Source of the DNA: Clostridia bacterium
GTDB taxonomy: Bacteria > Bacillota > Clostridia > Oscillospirales > Acutalibacteraceae
Direction: 5' to 3'
DNA length: 64,000 nucleotides
Assembly (NCBI GenBank): GCA_017409845.1
Contig: JAFQRY010000002.1
Coordinates: forward strand, 62,001 to 126,000
Below are positions 36,756 through 43,581 of this stretch, in pieces. Made by a program: the position numbers and the translations under genes. The notes beneath the pieces were generated by a model. The model ran no database searches. It saw only the letters and a list, made by a program, of their open reading frames with translations, and was not told the DNA's origin. Every line of letters starts with the position of its first letter. The stretch's first letter is position 1.

Positions 36756-36784
36756 TTGCTTTTTGCAATGGCATATGCTATAAT
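36756..36784 (+). promoter_or_regulatory. Promoter of tRNA-Arg
   Basis: TTGCTT (36756-36761), 17-bp spacer, TATAAT (36779-36784), 23 bp before the tRNA. Confidence 0.78.
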
Positions 36785-36807
36785 TACTGACGGCAAATTT
36801 TATATTT

Positions 36808-36884
36808 CTGCCCGTGGCGCAGTTGGATAACGCAGCAGATTCCGATTCTGAAGAACGGGGGTTCAAATCCCTTCGGGCAGGCCA
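36808..36884 (+). tRNA. tRNA-Arg(CCG)
   Basis: 77 nt with CCA encoded. Acceptor CTGCCCG pairs with CGGGCAG, discriminator G, T arm GGGGG-TTCAAAT-CCCTT, and the anticodon stem GCAGA/TCTGA (27-43 is a G-A mismatch) encloses TTCCGAT, giving anticodon CCG. It reads CGG. An accessory island begins at its 3' end. Confidence 0.92.
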
Positions 36885-37012
36885 GACAGCGCCTCTTGCG
36901 AGGCTAAGATAAGAGATAATATTGAATAAATAATAGATAATAGTGAAATAAGTTTTTTATGGCGCTGTTTGTATTATTATCTATTCTTTATTATCTCTTC
37001 TCTATTATCTTA
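36885..37012. repeat. Long imperfect inverted-repeat element, copy A
   Basis: Begins at the CCA end of tRNA-Arg. Contains ACAGCGCC...GGCGCTGT (terminal stem of the first part), CCTCTTGCGAGG, and a GATAAGAGATAATATTG run whose reverse complement-like partner is ATTATCTCTTCTCTATTATC. Copy B at 37974-38096 shares a ~50-bp nearly identical core. Confidence 0.75.
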
Positions 37013-37028
37013 ATAAGGAGAAGAACCG

Positions 37029-37388
37029 ATGGCTTCAGACAGTATTTTGTTAGATAAATCCTTGAAATTTGCCGCACGAATTGTAAAACTACATAAATAT
37101 CTTATCAAAGAGAAAAAAGAAACAATTATTTCAAAACAGATAATTCGTTCGGGAACAAGTATCGGTGCAAACGCAAACGAAGCTGTCTATGGTGTTTCAA
37201 AAGCTGATTTTATCGCTAAATTACAGATATCATTAAAAGAAACAGCAGAAACCGAATACTGGCTCAGACTTTTAGTTTTATCGGAATACATAACAGAGCA
37301 AGAAGGTAGTTCTTTGCTTGATGATTGTTTAGAAATAAAAAGAATCCTTGTGTCAACATTGAATACAGCAAAAGAAAACAACAAATAG
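37029..37388 (+). CDS. Four-helix-bundle protein (S23 / 23S rRNA intervening sequence type)
   Basis: 119 aa, mostly amphipathic helices. KSLKFAARIVKLHKYL at the start, then IISKQIIRSGTSIGANANEA (near residues 36-55) and ISLKETAETEYWLRLL are the typical pattern of the TIGR02436/S23 family, small pentameric helical bundles of unknown exact role. ATG 37029 has AAGGAG at 37015-37020. AT-rich composition differs from the flanking genes and suggests transfer. Lies between two copies of a 125-bp repeat, next to tRNA-Arg. Confidence 0.85.
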   Translation: MASDSILLDKSLKFAARIVKLHKYLIKEKKETIISKQIIRSGTSIGANANEAVYGVSKADFIAKLQISLKETAETEYWLRLLVLSEYITEQEGSSLLDDCLEIKRILVSTLNTAKENNK

Positions 37389-37424
37389 TTTTAACGTTTT
37401 GTTTCAGGATTTGAGGTAATTTTA

Positions 37425-37943
37425 TTGGGCAAAGCATTAGGTTCTTGGAGCGGTATGCGTAAATATTTAGAACAAGAAATGTTGTCAGAAACACTAAAGG
37501 GCAGAGTAAGATATGGTTGCACAACTTATGTTGGAATGGACGGCTGTCATATTTTTGAGATTTGCATTGATCAAAAGCAATTCAAGCGTTTTTCTTGGGA
37601 AACAGTAAACACCTATTTTATTGAGAACGGATACGCTCAAAATAAAAATCCATTTGGTACTTCAGAATATTGGAAAGAATTCTGGACTCTGATAGAAAAA
37701 TATTCTTTGAATAATCGCACCGAATATACAGATGAAGAATTTTGCAATGCACTTGAGTTATACAGAAAACAAGATATACAGAATAGTATATATTCTTCCA
37801 ATCCGTTGGTAAGAATGTTCGCTGTTTTGGACAGAAGAGTTGGTAAAAGAACTCTTGAAAAACTTAAAAATGAAGTTAAAAAACAACCATATTGGTTACA
37901 GCAAATATACAGATTGAGAATTTCAGCAGAACTTTCTGATTGA
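37425..37943 (+). CDS. Unrecognised protein (possible SF0329-like)
   Basis: 172 aa, AT-rich. It starts MGKALGSWSGMRKYLEQEML and includes YGCTTYVGMDGCHIFEICID; this pattern reminds me of SF0329-type uncharacterised proteins, but I do not rely on it. No signal peptide, membrane segment or known motif is evident. A TTG at 37425 with GAGG at 37413-37416 and 8-nt spacing is the best start; ATG 37455 is the next option. Separated by 36 nt from the four-helix-bundle gene, with a repeat motif 6 nt after the stop. Function unknown. Confidence 0.65.
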   Translation: MGKALGSWSGMRKYLEQEMLSETLKGRVRYGCTTYVGMDGCHIFEICIDQKQFKRFSWETVNTYFIENGYAQNKNPFGTSEYWKEFWTLIEKYSLNNRTEYTDEEFCNALELYRKQDIQNSIYSSNPLVRMFAVLDRRVGKRTLEKLKNEVKKQPYWLQQIYRLRISAELSD

Positions 37944-37949
37944 TTTTTT

Positions 37950-37979
37950 GAATCCGTTATTAACAATCGTCCCAAACAG
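37950..37979. repeat. Motif AATCCGTTATTAACAATCGT, copy 1
   Basis: AATCCGTTATTAACAATCGT followed by CCCAAACAG. Near copies are at 38665-38693 (same 20 bases) and 38899-38927 (CGCTGTTGACAATCAT variant). Each is followed by a hairpin. Confidence 0.75.
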
Positions 37980-38096
37980 TGCCTCTTGCGAGGCTAGGAT
38001 AAGAGATAATATTGAATAAATAATAGATAATAGTGAACGAAGTTTTTTGGACGCTGTTTGAATTATTATCTGTTCTCTGTTAGCTCTTATCTATTA
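37974..38096. repeat. Long imperfect inverted-repeat element, copy B
   Basis: Starts AAACAGTGCCTCTTGCGAGG and carries AAGAGATAATATTG then TTATTATCTGTTCTCTG; the core matches copy A at 36885-37012 almost base for base. Together they bracket two AT-rich genes. The stem ends read AACAGTGCC and GGACGCTGTT. Confidence 0.75.
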
Positions 38097-38136
38097 ATGT
38101 CAATCAACAATGATAGTAATAATCCAAATGATATCT

Positions 38137-38164
38137 TTGATTTCTGCATTTTGTTTCATATAAT
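38137..38164 (+). promoter_or_regulatory. Promoter of the XRE gene
   Basis: TTGATT (38137-38142), 16-bp spacer, TATAAT (38159-38164), 52 bp before the start. Confidence 0.68.
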
Positions 38165-38216
38165 TTAATCAACAAACGAAAATAAACCTAGATAAAAAGT
38201 GCAGAAAGGACAAAAT

Positions 38217-38624
38217 ATGAACACGAAATTCAATATAGGTGAACAAATCGCTTACTACAGAAGATTGAATGCAATGACGCAGGAAGAACTTGCCAAAAGA
38301 TTAAATATTTCCACCCAGGCTGTTTCAAAATGGGAACAAAAAATCACCTCTCCGGACATTATGCTTTTGCCCGAACTTGCAAGCATATTCAATATCAGTA
38401 TAGACGAATTGTTCGGAATGAAAATTGATACGGAACCTGTGTTTAATCTTGTTGATAATGTTCCTTGGGGGGATGACAGACAAATACGGATTGCGTTTTA
38501 TCACGGAAAAAAGCTTATGCAGCAATCCGTATATGAACTTCAATATGGAACAAATGAAATAAATATTCATTTTGACTATGGGGATGTTTATAAAATACAC
38601 GGTATTTGTAAATTGAACCTATAA
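38217..38624 (+). CDS. XRE-family transcriptional regulator, short form
   Basis: 135 aa. Helix-turn-helix in residues ~4-60 (IGEQIAYYRRLNAMTQEELA, then STQAVSKWEQKITSPDIMLL) is a clear HTH_3 domain, followed by DELFGM. The rest (VDNVPWGDDRQIRIAFYHG...) resembles the middle part of longer clostridial XRE proteins that continue with glycine/asparagine repeats, which are missing here; it may be a naturally short or cut-off form. ATG 38217 has GAAAGGA 6 nt ahead. AT-rich; part of the island. A hairpin terminator at 38688 follows. Confidence 0.85.
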   Translation: MNTKFNIGEQIAYYRRLNAMTQEELAKRLNISTQAVSKWEQKITSPDIMLLPELASIFNISIDELFGMKIDTEPVFNLVDNVPWGDDRQIRIAFYHGKKLMQQSVYELQYGTNEINIHFDYGDVYKIHGICKLNL

Positions 38625-38664
38625 AATGTTATTGCATATGTTTCAAATGAAAAGTTTCTTTTTA

Positions 38665-38693
38665 AATCCGTTATTAACAATCGTACCAAAAAG
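38665..38693. repeat. Motif AATCCGTTATTAACAATCGT, copy 2
   Basis: Identical in 20 bases to copy 1, followed by ACCAAAAAG and then a terminator hairpin. Confidence 0.75.
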
Positions 38694-38718
38694 ACGATTC
38701 CAAAGAATCGTCTTTTTT
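38688..38718 (+). terminator. Terminator of the XRE gene
   Basis: AAAAGACGATTC/GAATCGTCTTTT stem (38689-38700 and 38705-38716) with a 4-nt loop and a T run. Confidence 0.8.
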
Positions 38719-38722
38719 ATCC

Positions 38723-38896
38723 ATTGCGAAAGCAATGGTATATTATCACCCGAAGGGTGCATACCATCAGCCGTCAGGCTGCATATCATCACCGAAAGTG
38801 AATAGGCTTTCACAATAATGATATACAAAACCTCGTTTTGATGATATACAATTTCCTCAAAATTGATAATATGCACGGCTACGCCGTGATTATAAA
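38723..38896. repeat. Array of short hairpins separated by ATATCATC/GATGATAT spacers
   Basis: In order: ATTGCGAAAGCAAT, CACCCGAAGGGTG, GCCGTCAGGC, CACCGAAAGTG, AAAACCTCGTTTT, AATTTCCTCAAAATT, CACGGCTACGCCGTG. Spacers in the first half read like TATATTATC and GCATATCATC; in the second half they are the reverse complements (GATGATATAC, GATAATATG). The whole could fold as a branched tree-like structure. No gene is seen here; distinct from CRISPR since the stems differ in sequence. Confidence 0.7.
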
Positions 38897-38898
38897 TC

Positions 38899-38927
38899 AA
38901 CCCGCTGTTGACAATCATACCAAACAG
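38899..38927. repeat. Motif AACCCGCTGTTGACAATCAT, copy 3
   Basis: Variant of the motif at 37950 and 38665, followed by ACCAAACAG and a terminator-like hairpin (38929-38960). Confidence 0.7.
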
Positions 38928-38928
38928 C

Positions 38929-38960
38929 ACAATCTCCGTTTTCGGGGATTGTTTGTTTTT
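38929..38960 (+). terminator. Hairpin terminator at end of island
   Basis: ACAATCTCCG/CGGGGATTGT stem (38929-38938, 38943-38952) with T-rich tail TTGTTTTT. Confidence 0.65.
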
Positions 38961-39003
38961 AGGCACCATTTGCATTATTATCTGATATTTGACCATTCTG
39001 TTC

Positions 39004-39032
39004 TTGCCCTTTTCGGGTTACTGTGATATTAT
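39004..39032 (+). promoter_or_regulatory. Promoter of the CapA-like gene
   Basis: TTGCCC (39004-39009), 17-bp spacer, TATTAT (39027-39032), 32 bp before the ATG. Confidence 0.6.
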
Positions 39033-39064
39033 AAATATATATTGCATTCAGAGGTACAACCGTT

Positions 39065-40228
39065 ATGAAAGATAAATCAACCCTTGTTTTCACGGGTGAC
39101 ATAGGCTTTGACAGATATATGTACGGCAAATGGAATGACGAAAACCTTATTTCCGATGAAATTCTTGAATTCCTTCATTCCGCCGACCATGTTATTGCAA
39201 ATGTTGAAGGCCCCGTTGCTCCCGTTGAGCAAAACACAACCAAAGACGGAGCTGCACAGCTTCTTCACACCATTGATCCCGATGCGGTCAGGGTGCTCAA
39301 CAAAATGAATGCCGATATCTGGAATATCTGCAACAACCATATCATGGATGCAGGTGAATACGGCATTAAAAGCACACTTGAAATTGCTGAGAAAAACGGC
39401 GTTAAAACAATCGGTGCAGGCATGAATATTCACGAAGCACGCAAGCCCGTTATTCTTGATGAGGCAGGCGGAATAGGAATGTTTGGCGTCGGCTATCAGC
39501 GTGCATGCAGAAAGGCAGATGAAAACAAGGCAGGCTGCTACAGCTGGAGCGACCTTGACGAAATCCGCAACACCATAAACGAAATAAAAAAGACCTGCCG
39601 TTGGTGTATAGTTGTTGCCCACGCAGGCGAAGAATTCACTCCCCTGCCGTCGCCTTACACAAGAGAGCGTTACCGTCTTTATCTTGAAATGGGTGCGGAT
39701 ATGGTTATCGGTCATCATCCGCATGTGCCGATGAACTATGAAACGGTCGGCGATAAAATAATCTTCTACTCGCTCGGCAATTTTATTTTTGATACCGATT
39801 ATCAGCGTTCGCAATTCAACACCGAATTCGGTCTGCTTGTGAAGCTGAATTTCACCGAAACGGAATTTACATGGGAGCCTATGGGCCTTGAAATTCTCAG
39901 AGGTGAGGAGCATATCGTAAAGGCGGATTTGCCGAGAATTTTCGTTGATGTTCAGGAGGAGGAATTCAACCTGCTCTCTCCCCTTTCGGCAAAAATGCAC
40001 ATTGCCGCAACAAGGAGGCAGATGACATATCTCAACCCTGCACGCTTCAAGAATGCTACCGAAGAAGAATGGGCGGAGCATTTTGCGGAGCCGCTCAGAA
40101 CGGGCAGAGTGCCGGGAGAAACGCTCGATTTCTTTATTCTTTGTCCTCTTGCCGAAGAAGCTGAAAAAGGCGAATGGAAAAAGAGCAAGCTTGAAGATGT
40201 TAAAAATTATATACTGGAACAAATATAA
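39065..40228 (+). CDS. CapA family protein (PGA_cap metallophosphatase-like)
   Basis: 387 aa. LVFTGDIGFDRYM, VIANVEGPV, NICNNHIMDAG and VIGHHPHVPM mark the PGA_cap fold, related to calcineurin-like phosphatases and first described in poly-gamma-glutamate synthesis (CapA/PgsA). No signal peptide is visible, which differs from secreted CapA, so an intracellular or unusual role is possible. Capsule function is only family knowledge; no capB/capC neighbours are here. RBS CAGAGG is weak. A terminator lies right after the stop. Confidence 0.85.
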   Translation: MKDKSTLVFTGDIGFDRYMYGKWNDENLISDEILEFLHSADHVIANVEGPVAPVEQNTTKDGAAQLLHTIDPDAVRVLNKMNADIWNICNNHIMDAGEYGIKSTLEIAEKNGVKTIGAGMNIHEARKPVILDEAGGIGMFGVGYQRACRKADENKAGCYSWSDLDEIRNTINEIKKTCRWCIVVAHAGEEFTPLPSPYTRERYRLYLEMGADMVIGHHPHVPMNYETVGDKIIFYSLGNFIFDTDYQRSQFNTEFGLLVKLNFTETEFTWEPMGLEILRGEEHIVKADLPRIFVDVQEEEFNLLSPLSAKMHIAATRRQMTYLNPARFKNATEEEWAEHFAEPLRTGRVPGETLDFFILCPLAEEAEKGEWKKSKLEDVKNYILEQI

Positions 40229-40230
40229 AA

Positions 40231-40262
40231 AAGGGGGCTGTAAAACAGCCCCTTTCATTTTG
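40231..40262 (+). terminator. Terminator of the CapA-like gene
   Basis: GGGGCTGT/ACAGCCCC stem (40234-40241/40245-40252) extended by G-T and A-T pairs, then TTTCATTTT. Confidence 0.8.
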
Positions 40263-40307
40263 TCGAAAAAGTCAATATGAATCTGAAAAGTTGCTCAACA
40301 GAATTGC

Positions 40308-40354
40308 CTCCCCTTCAGGGGAGGTGGATTTTGCGAAGCAAAAGACGGAGGGGG
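40308..40354. repeat. Dispersed repeat CCTCCCC...GACGGAGG
   Basis: CCTCCCCTTCAGGGGAGG is a palindrome, followed by TTTTGCGAAGCAAAA and GACGGAGG. It is the reverse complement of the 17617-17665 family. Confidence 0.65.
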
Positions 40355-40407
40355 TTATCAGTGGAAAGTTTTAACAAATCAATGGTTTCGCGCAAAATCC
40401 GAAACTT

Positions 40408-40450
40408 CCTCAGTCACTCCGTGACAGCTCCCTCTTGAGGGAGCCGAAAC
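40408..40450. repeat. Dispersed palindrome, family CTCCCT-AGGGAG (inverted copy)
   Basis: CTCAGTCACTCCGTGACAGC then TCCCTCTTGAGGGAGCC; the reverse complement of the element at 4106-4143. The remainder of the 302-bp gap shows no gene. Confidence 0.65.
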
Positions 40451-40494
40451 AGCAAATTACAGTTTATATGCAAAAATCAGGTTTATCGGCAATC

Positions 40495-40528
40495 AAAAAG
40501 GGGCTGTTTTTTCACAGCCCCTTTTATT
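40495..40528 (-). terminator. Terminator of the iolC-like gene
   Basis: AAGGGGCTGT/ACAGCCCCTT stem (40498-40507 and 40514-40523); minus-strand tail TTTTTGATT. Also T-rich on the plus strand. Confidence 0.78.
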
Positions 40529-40530
40529 GT

Positions 40531-41550
40531 TTATTTGATTTTTTCGATTACCTCGCCTGAGGTAGGCTTGATGTTATCAATGAATTCCTGAACAGCTTCT
40601 GCAGAAGGCATTGCAGCCGAGCAGCTGTGTGCCGAAACAAGCATTGATGCGGATGCGGTTGCAAATTCAAGTGCATCGGGAATGCTCTTTCCGTTAAGGA
40701 GAGAATAAATGAAAGCCGATGCATAGCCGTCACCGCCGCCGAAGCCCTTGAGCATCTTAACGGGGAAGGGCTTGACCTTATATGCCGAACCGTCGTTGAG
40801 ATAAGCAACCGAGCCTTCCTTGCCGTGCTTGATGATTACGATTTTGTTGCCGTAGGAAAACCATCTTGCGGCAGACTCTTCGTCGCTTGCACAAACACCT
40901 TCAACCGCTTCTGTAAGGTCGAATTCTTCTCTTGAACCGAGAACAATATCGCTGTTCTTTGCGGCGATTGAATAATAGAGCGAAATTTCGTCTTTATTCT
41001 TCCAGGTATAGCTTCTGTAGTCGATATCAAAAATAACAACAACTCCGTTTTTCTTTGCAAGAAAAAGAGTTTTGAGAGCGGCTTCTCTTGAAGGGCTTGC
41101 ACAGAGTGCCGTGCCCGAAATAACAACCGCCTTCGCACTCTTTATATAGTCCTCGTCAACATCGTCAACACACACCTGAAGGTCTGCAACTCCCTCACGG
41201 TACATAAGAATACTGCTCTGAGTGGGGCTGAGAATTTCCGTGAATGTAAGACCGAGGTTTTCGCCGTTTTCACATCTGAACACATGCGAAACATCAATGC
41301 CGTCATTCTTGAAATAATTTTCAACATAATCGCCGAACTGGTCATCGGATACTCTTGCAATGAAACCGCACTTCGCGCCGAGTCTTGCAAGACCGACTGC
41401 GATATTTGCAGGCGAGCCGCCGACATACTTATTGAAATTACTGCTTTCGGAAAGCGGCATGTTCATATCGGTGGGATTGAAGTCAATTGCAATTCGTCCG
41501 ATAGGGATAACATCAAGAGGTTTTGTTTTGTCAAATTCAATATAGCTCAT
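40531..41550 (-). CDS. iolC: PfkB-family sugar kinase, 5-dehydro-2-deoxygluconokinase-like
   Basis: 339 aa. DVIPIGRIAIDFNP, then FNKYVGGSPANIAVGLARLG (the PfkB substrate-binding motif, residues ~37-60), GTALCASPSREAAL and the ATP/anion motif FGGGDGYASAFIYSLL near residue 275 match the IolC branch, which phosphorylates 5-dehydro-2-deoxy-D-gluconate. GDGYASAF replaces the GAGDAF seen in most PfkB kinases; IolC-type proteins share this. The aldolase encoded next to it supports the call. Other iol genes are absent. GAAAGGATG precedes the ATG. Substrate prediction moderately secure. Confidence 0.72.
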   Translation of the reverse strand: MSYIEFDKTKPLDVIPIGRIAIDFNPTDMNMPLSESSNFNKYVGGSPANIAVGLARLGAKCGFIARVSDDQFGDYVENYFKNDGIDVSHVFRCENGENLGLTFTEILSPTQSSILMYREGVADLQVCVDDVDEDYIKSAKAVVISGTALCASPSREAALKTLFLAKKNGVVVIFDIDYRSYTWKNKDEISLYYSIAAKNSDIVLGSREEFDLTEAVEGVCASDEESAARWFSYGNKIVIIKHGKEGSVAYLNDGSAYKVKPFPVKMLKGFGGGDGYASAFIYSLLNGKSIPDALEFATASASMLVSAHSCSAAMPSAEAVQEFIDNIKPTSGEVIEKIK

Positions 41551-41564
41551 TTCAATTCATCCTT

Positions 41565-42407
41565 TCATGCTTTTCCTGAGCATCCGAATATTTCTGTATG
41601 CTTCAAGGCGTTTTTATATGCACCCTCAACCTCGGCTGTCTGTAAATCGTAATAGCCTTTTATGCCCTGATTTTCATAGGCGGCTCTTACACTCTGCTCA
41701 ACCGAATCAAAGGTTGCTGTTGCAATATTTATCTTATTTATTCCGAGAGTAATGCATTTTCTGAAGTCGTCGGGAAGAATTCCCGTTCCTCCGTGAAGAA
41801 CAAGCGGAGCTTTAACGAGCTTTGCGGTTTCTTCGAGAATATCAAAACGCAGCTTCGGAGCCTGCTTATAGTTGCCGTGAGCATTTCCTATAGCAACCGC
41901 AAGGGCATCAACGCCTGTTTTTTCATAGAATTCAAGTGCCTGCACGGGAGAGGTGCAGTTGATTGCAATATCCTCGCTGCCGTCTTCGCTTCCGCCGACA
42001 CAGCCGATTTCGCCCTCACAGTCCGCACCGTATTCAGCCGCAAGCTTTTTTATTTCTGCCGTTATGCGTACATTTTCTTCAAACGGAAGATGCGAGCCGT
42101 CAAACATAACGCTTGTGAATCCGATATCAAGTGCCTGCTTTATTTTTTCGGCGGTTTTGCCGTGGTCAAAGTGAACGGCGACGGGCACGGAAGCATTCTT
42201 TGCCGCCGCAACCATAAGTGGGCCTATGATTTCAAGCGGTGAATGATTCAGCCTTACCTCTGCAATCTGAAGGATTGCGGGGCTTTTTGTTTCTTCGACC
42301 GCTTTCAGCACCCCGAGCACCATTTCCATGTTGGCAACGCTGAAGCTGCCGACCGCATATCCGCCTTCCCTTGCTTTTGAAAGAAGGGCTGACATTTTAA
42401 CGAGCAT
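41565..42407 (-). CDS. iolJ: Class II aldolase, FbaA/IolJ family
   Basis: 280 aa. KAREGGYAVGSFSVANMEMV, HFDHGKTAEKI (zinc His, near residue 83), MFDGSHLPFEEN, EGEIG and VLHGGTGILPDD define a class II fructose-bisphosphate-type aldolase. Next to the iolC-like kinase, the best fit is IolJ, which cleaves 6-phospho-5-dehydro-2-deoxy-D-gluconate to DHAP and malonate semialdehyde. Tagatose-bisphosphate or fructose-bisphosphate cleavage cannot be excluded; a more housekeeping-like Fba is at 56423. GGGAG precedes the ATG, which overlaps the yibE/F stop by 11 bp. Confidence 0.75.
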   Translation of the reverse strand: MLVKMSALLSKAREGGYAVGSFSVANMEMVLGVLKAVEETKSPAILQIAEVRLNHSPLEIIGPLMVAAAKNASVPVAVHFDHGKTAEKIKQALDIGFTSVMFDGSHLPFEENVRITAEIKKLAAEYGADCEGEIGCVGGSEDGSEDIAINCTSPVQALEFYEKTGVDALAVAIGNAHGNYKQAPKLRFDILEETAKLVKAPLVLHGGTGILPDDFRKCITLGINKINIATATFDSVEQSVRAAYENQGIKGYYDLQTAEVEGAYKNALKHTEIFGCSGKA

Positions 42408-43560
42408 TAAAAACTTCTCCCTTCGGAGGATTATTCCTGTAATATATCACTGCACATACCGCACTTGTCAAAGGAAGGGTGAGAAGCATTCCCATACTGC
42501 CCGCAAGTGCCTGAAGAATTTCGGCAATAATCATTTCCTTGTTGACAACCTGCTCAATGCCCGCATTATAGGCAACAAGCAGCAGCACGCTTGTCAGCGA
42601 GCTTCCGATATAGGCAAGCACAAGGGTATTTGCCATTGTGCCCATCATATCTCTGCCTATGGTAAAGCCCGATTTCATAAGCTCTTTCGGTGTAATTCCG
42701 GAAGATTTTATTCTCAGCTCATACAGCGATGACGATATGGACATCGAAACATCCATCACCGCACCGACCGCACCGACAATTATCATTGCAAAAATGATTG
42801 CCTTCAGATTTATGGGATTTTCGGGATAGAGCTGGATTAGATAAACCGATTCTTCCTCCAGCAAGCCCGTCATATTCAGAAATTTATCCATAATGAGCAC
42901 AATCAAGCCGGAGCAGAGCACGCCGCAAATGCAGCCGATACCCGCACATAGAGATTTGACATTGAATCCGCTGATTATGCTCAGGGTCATCACCGTTATA
43001 AAAACGCAAACGGCTATCGACCAGAAATATATGTTTCTTCCGTTGAGGATTGCAGGGATAAGCACAACGAAAACAGAAAGGCAGGTGAAAGCAAGCGAAA
43101 CAACCGTTTTGAGTCCCTGCATTCTGGAAAAGGCAATAACAAGAACGCAGAAAATAACAAGAAGCCATATCAGCGGAGTTATCCTCACGAAATCGCCGAA
43201 ATAATAAAGCATTTCACCACCCTCAGTATAGCCCTCAACAAGGATTTTATCGCCCTGCTCAACCTGCTTGGGGCTGAAAACATAGGATCTGTCAATTTCC
43301 TGCAGAACTTCAATCGTTTTGCCCCTGAGAGAGGTGTTGAGTGCCTGTGCCTTGAAAGAAACGGTTACAAATTCATTTTCTCCGCTTACATTCTGTGTCT
43401 GAACATCGGTAACACGGATAACCCTGCATTTTATCGTTTCGCCTTCCATACTGCCTTTGAAAATTGTTCCGTTGCCGACTATGTTAAGGTAAGCAAGAAA
43501 AATAAGCAAAGCCGAAACAAAAACGGAAATTATCTGATATACGGTCTGCTTATTTTTCAT
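42397..43560 (-). CDS. YibE/F family membrane protein
   Basis: 387 aa. An N-terminal TM (residues ~10-28), an extracellular-type beta domain (~35-120, including RVTDVQTQNVSG and QEIDRSYVFSPKQVEQGDK), then about seven TM segments with VGAVMDVSMSISSSLYELR near residue 265, the mark of YibE/YibF proteins. Some homologues are linked to small-molecule or thiamine-related transport, but the function is unproven. The gene lies between a GPH transporter and the aldolase-kinase pair and is likely in the same transcript. Confidence 0.85.
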   Translation of the reverse strand: MKNKQTVYQIISVFVSALLIFLAYLNIVGNGTIFKGSMEGETIKCRVIRVTDVQTQNVSGENEFVTVSFKAQALNTSLRGKTIEVLQEIDRSYVFSPKQVEQGDKILVEGYTEGGEMLYYFGDFVRITPLIWLLVIFCVLVIAFSRMQGLKTVVSLAFTCLSVFVVLIPAILNGRNIYFWSIAVCVFITVMTLSIISGFNVKSLCAGIGCICGVLCSGLIVLIMDKFLNMTGLLEEESVYLIQLYPENPINLKAIIFAMIIVGAVGAVMDVSMSISSSLYELRIKSSGITPKELMKSGFTIGRDMMGTMANTLVLAYIGSSLTSVLLLVAYNAGIEQVVNKEMIIAEILQALAGSMGMLLTLPLTSAVCAVIYYRNNPPKGEVFNAR

Positions 43561-43581
43561 TGTGCCACCTCTTTTTATGAA

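Noticed and set aside
38723..38896. CRISPR-like array
   Set aside because: Stems are all different and spacers are short and mirrored; no constant repeat of 24-40 bp and no cas genes.
37950..38927. Integron attC sites
   Set aside because: GTTATTAAC only loosely resembles the GTTRRRY/RYYYAAC core sites, and no integron integrase is present.
39077..40258. Long 393-codon open frame on the minus strand opposite the CapA-like gene
   Set aside because: Cys/Phe-rich translation with no family resemblance, complete overlap with a clear gene; typical antisense shadow.
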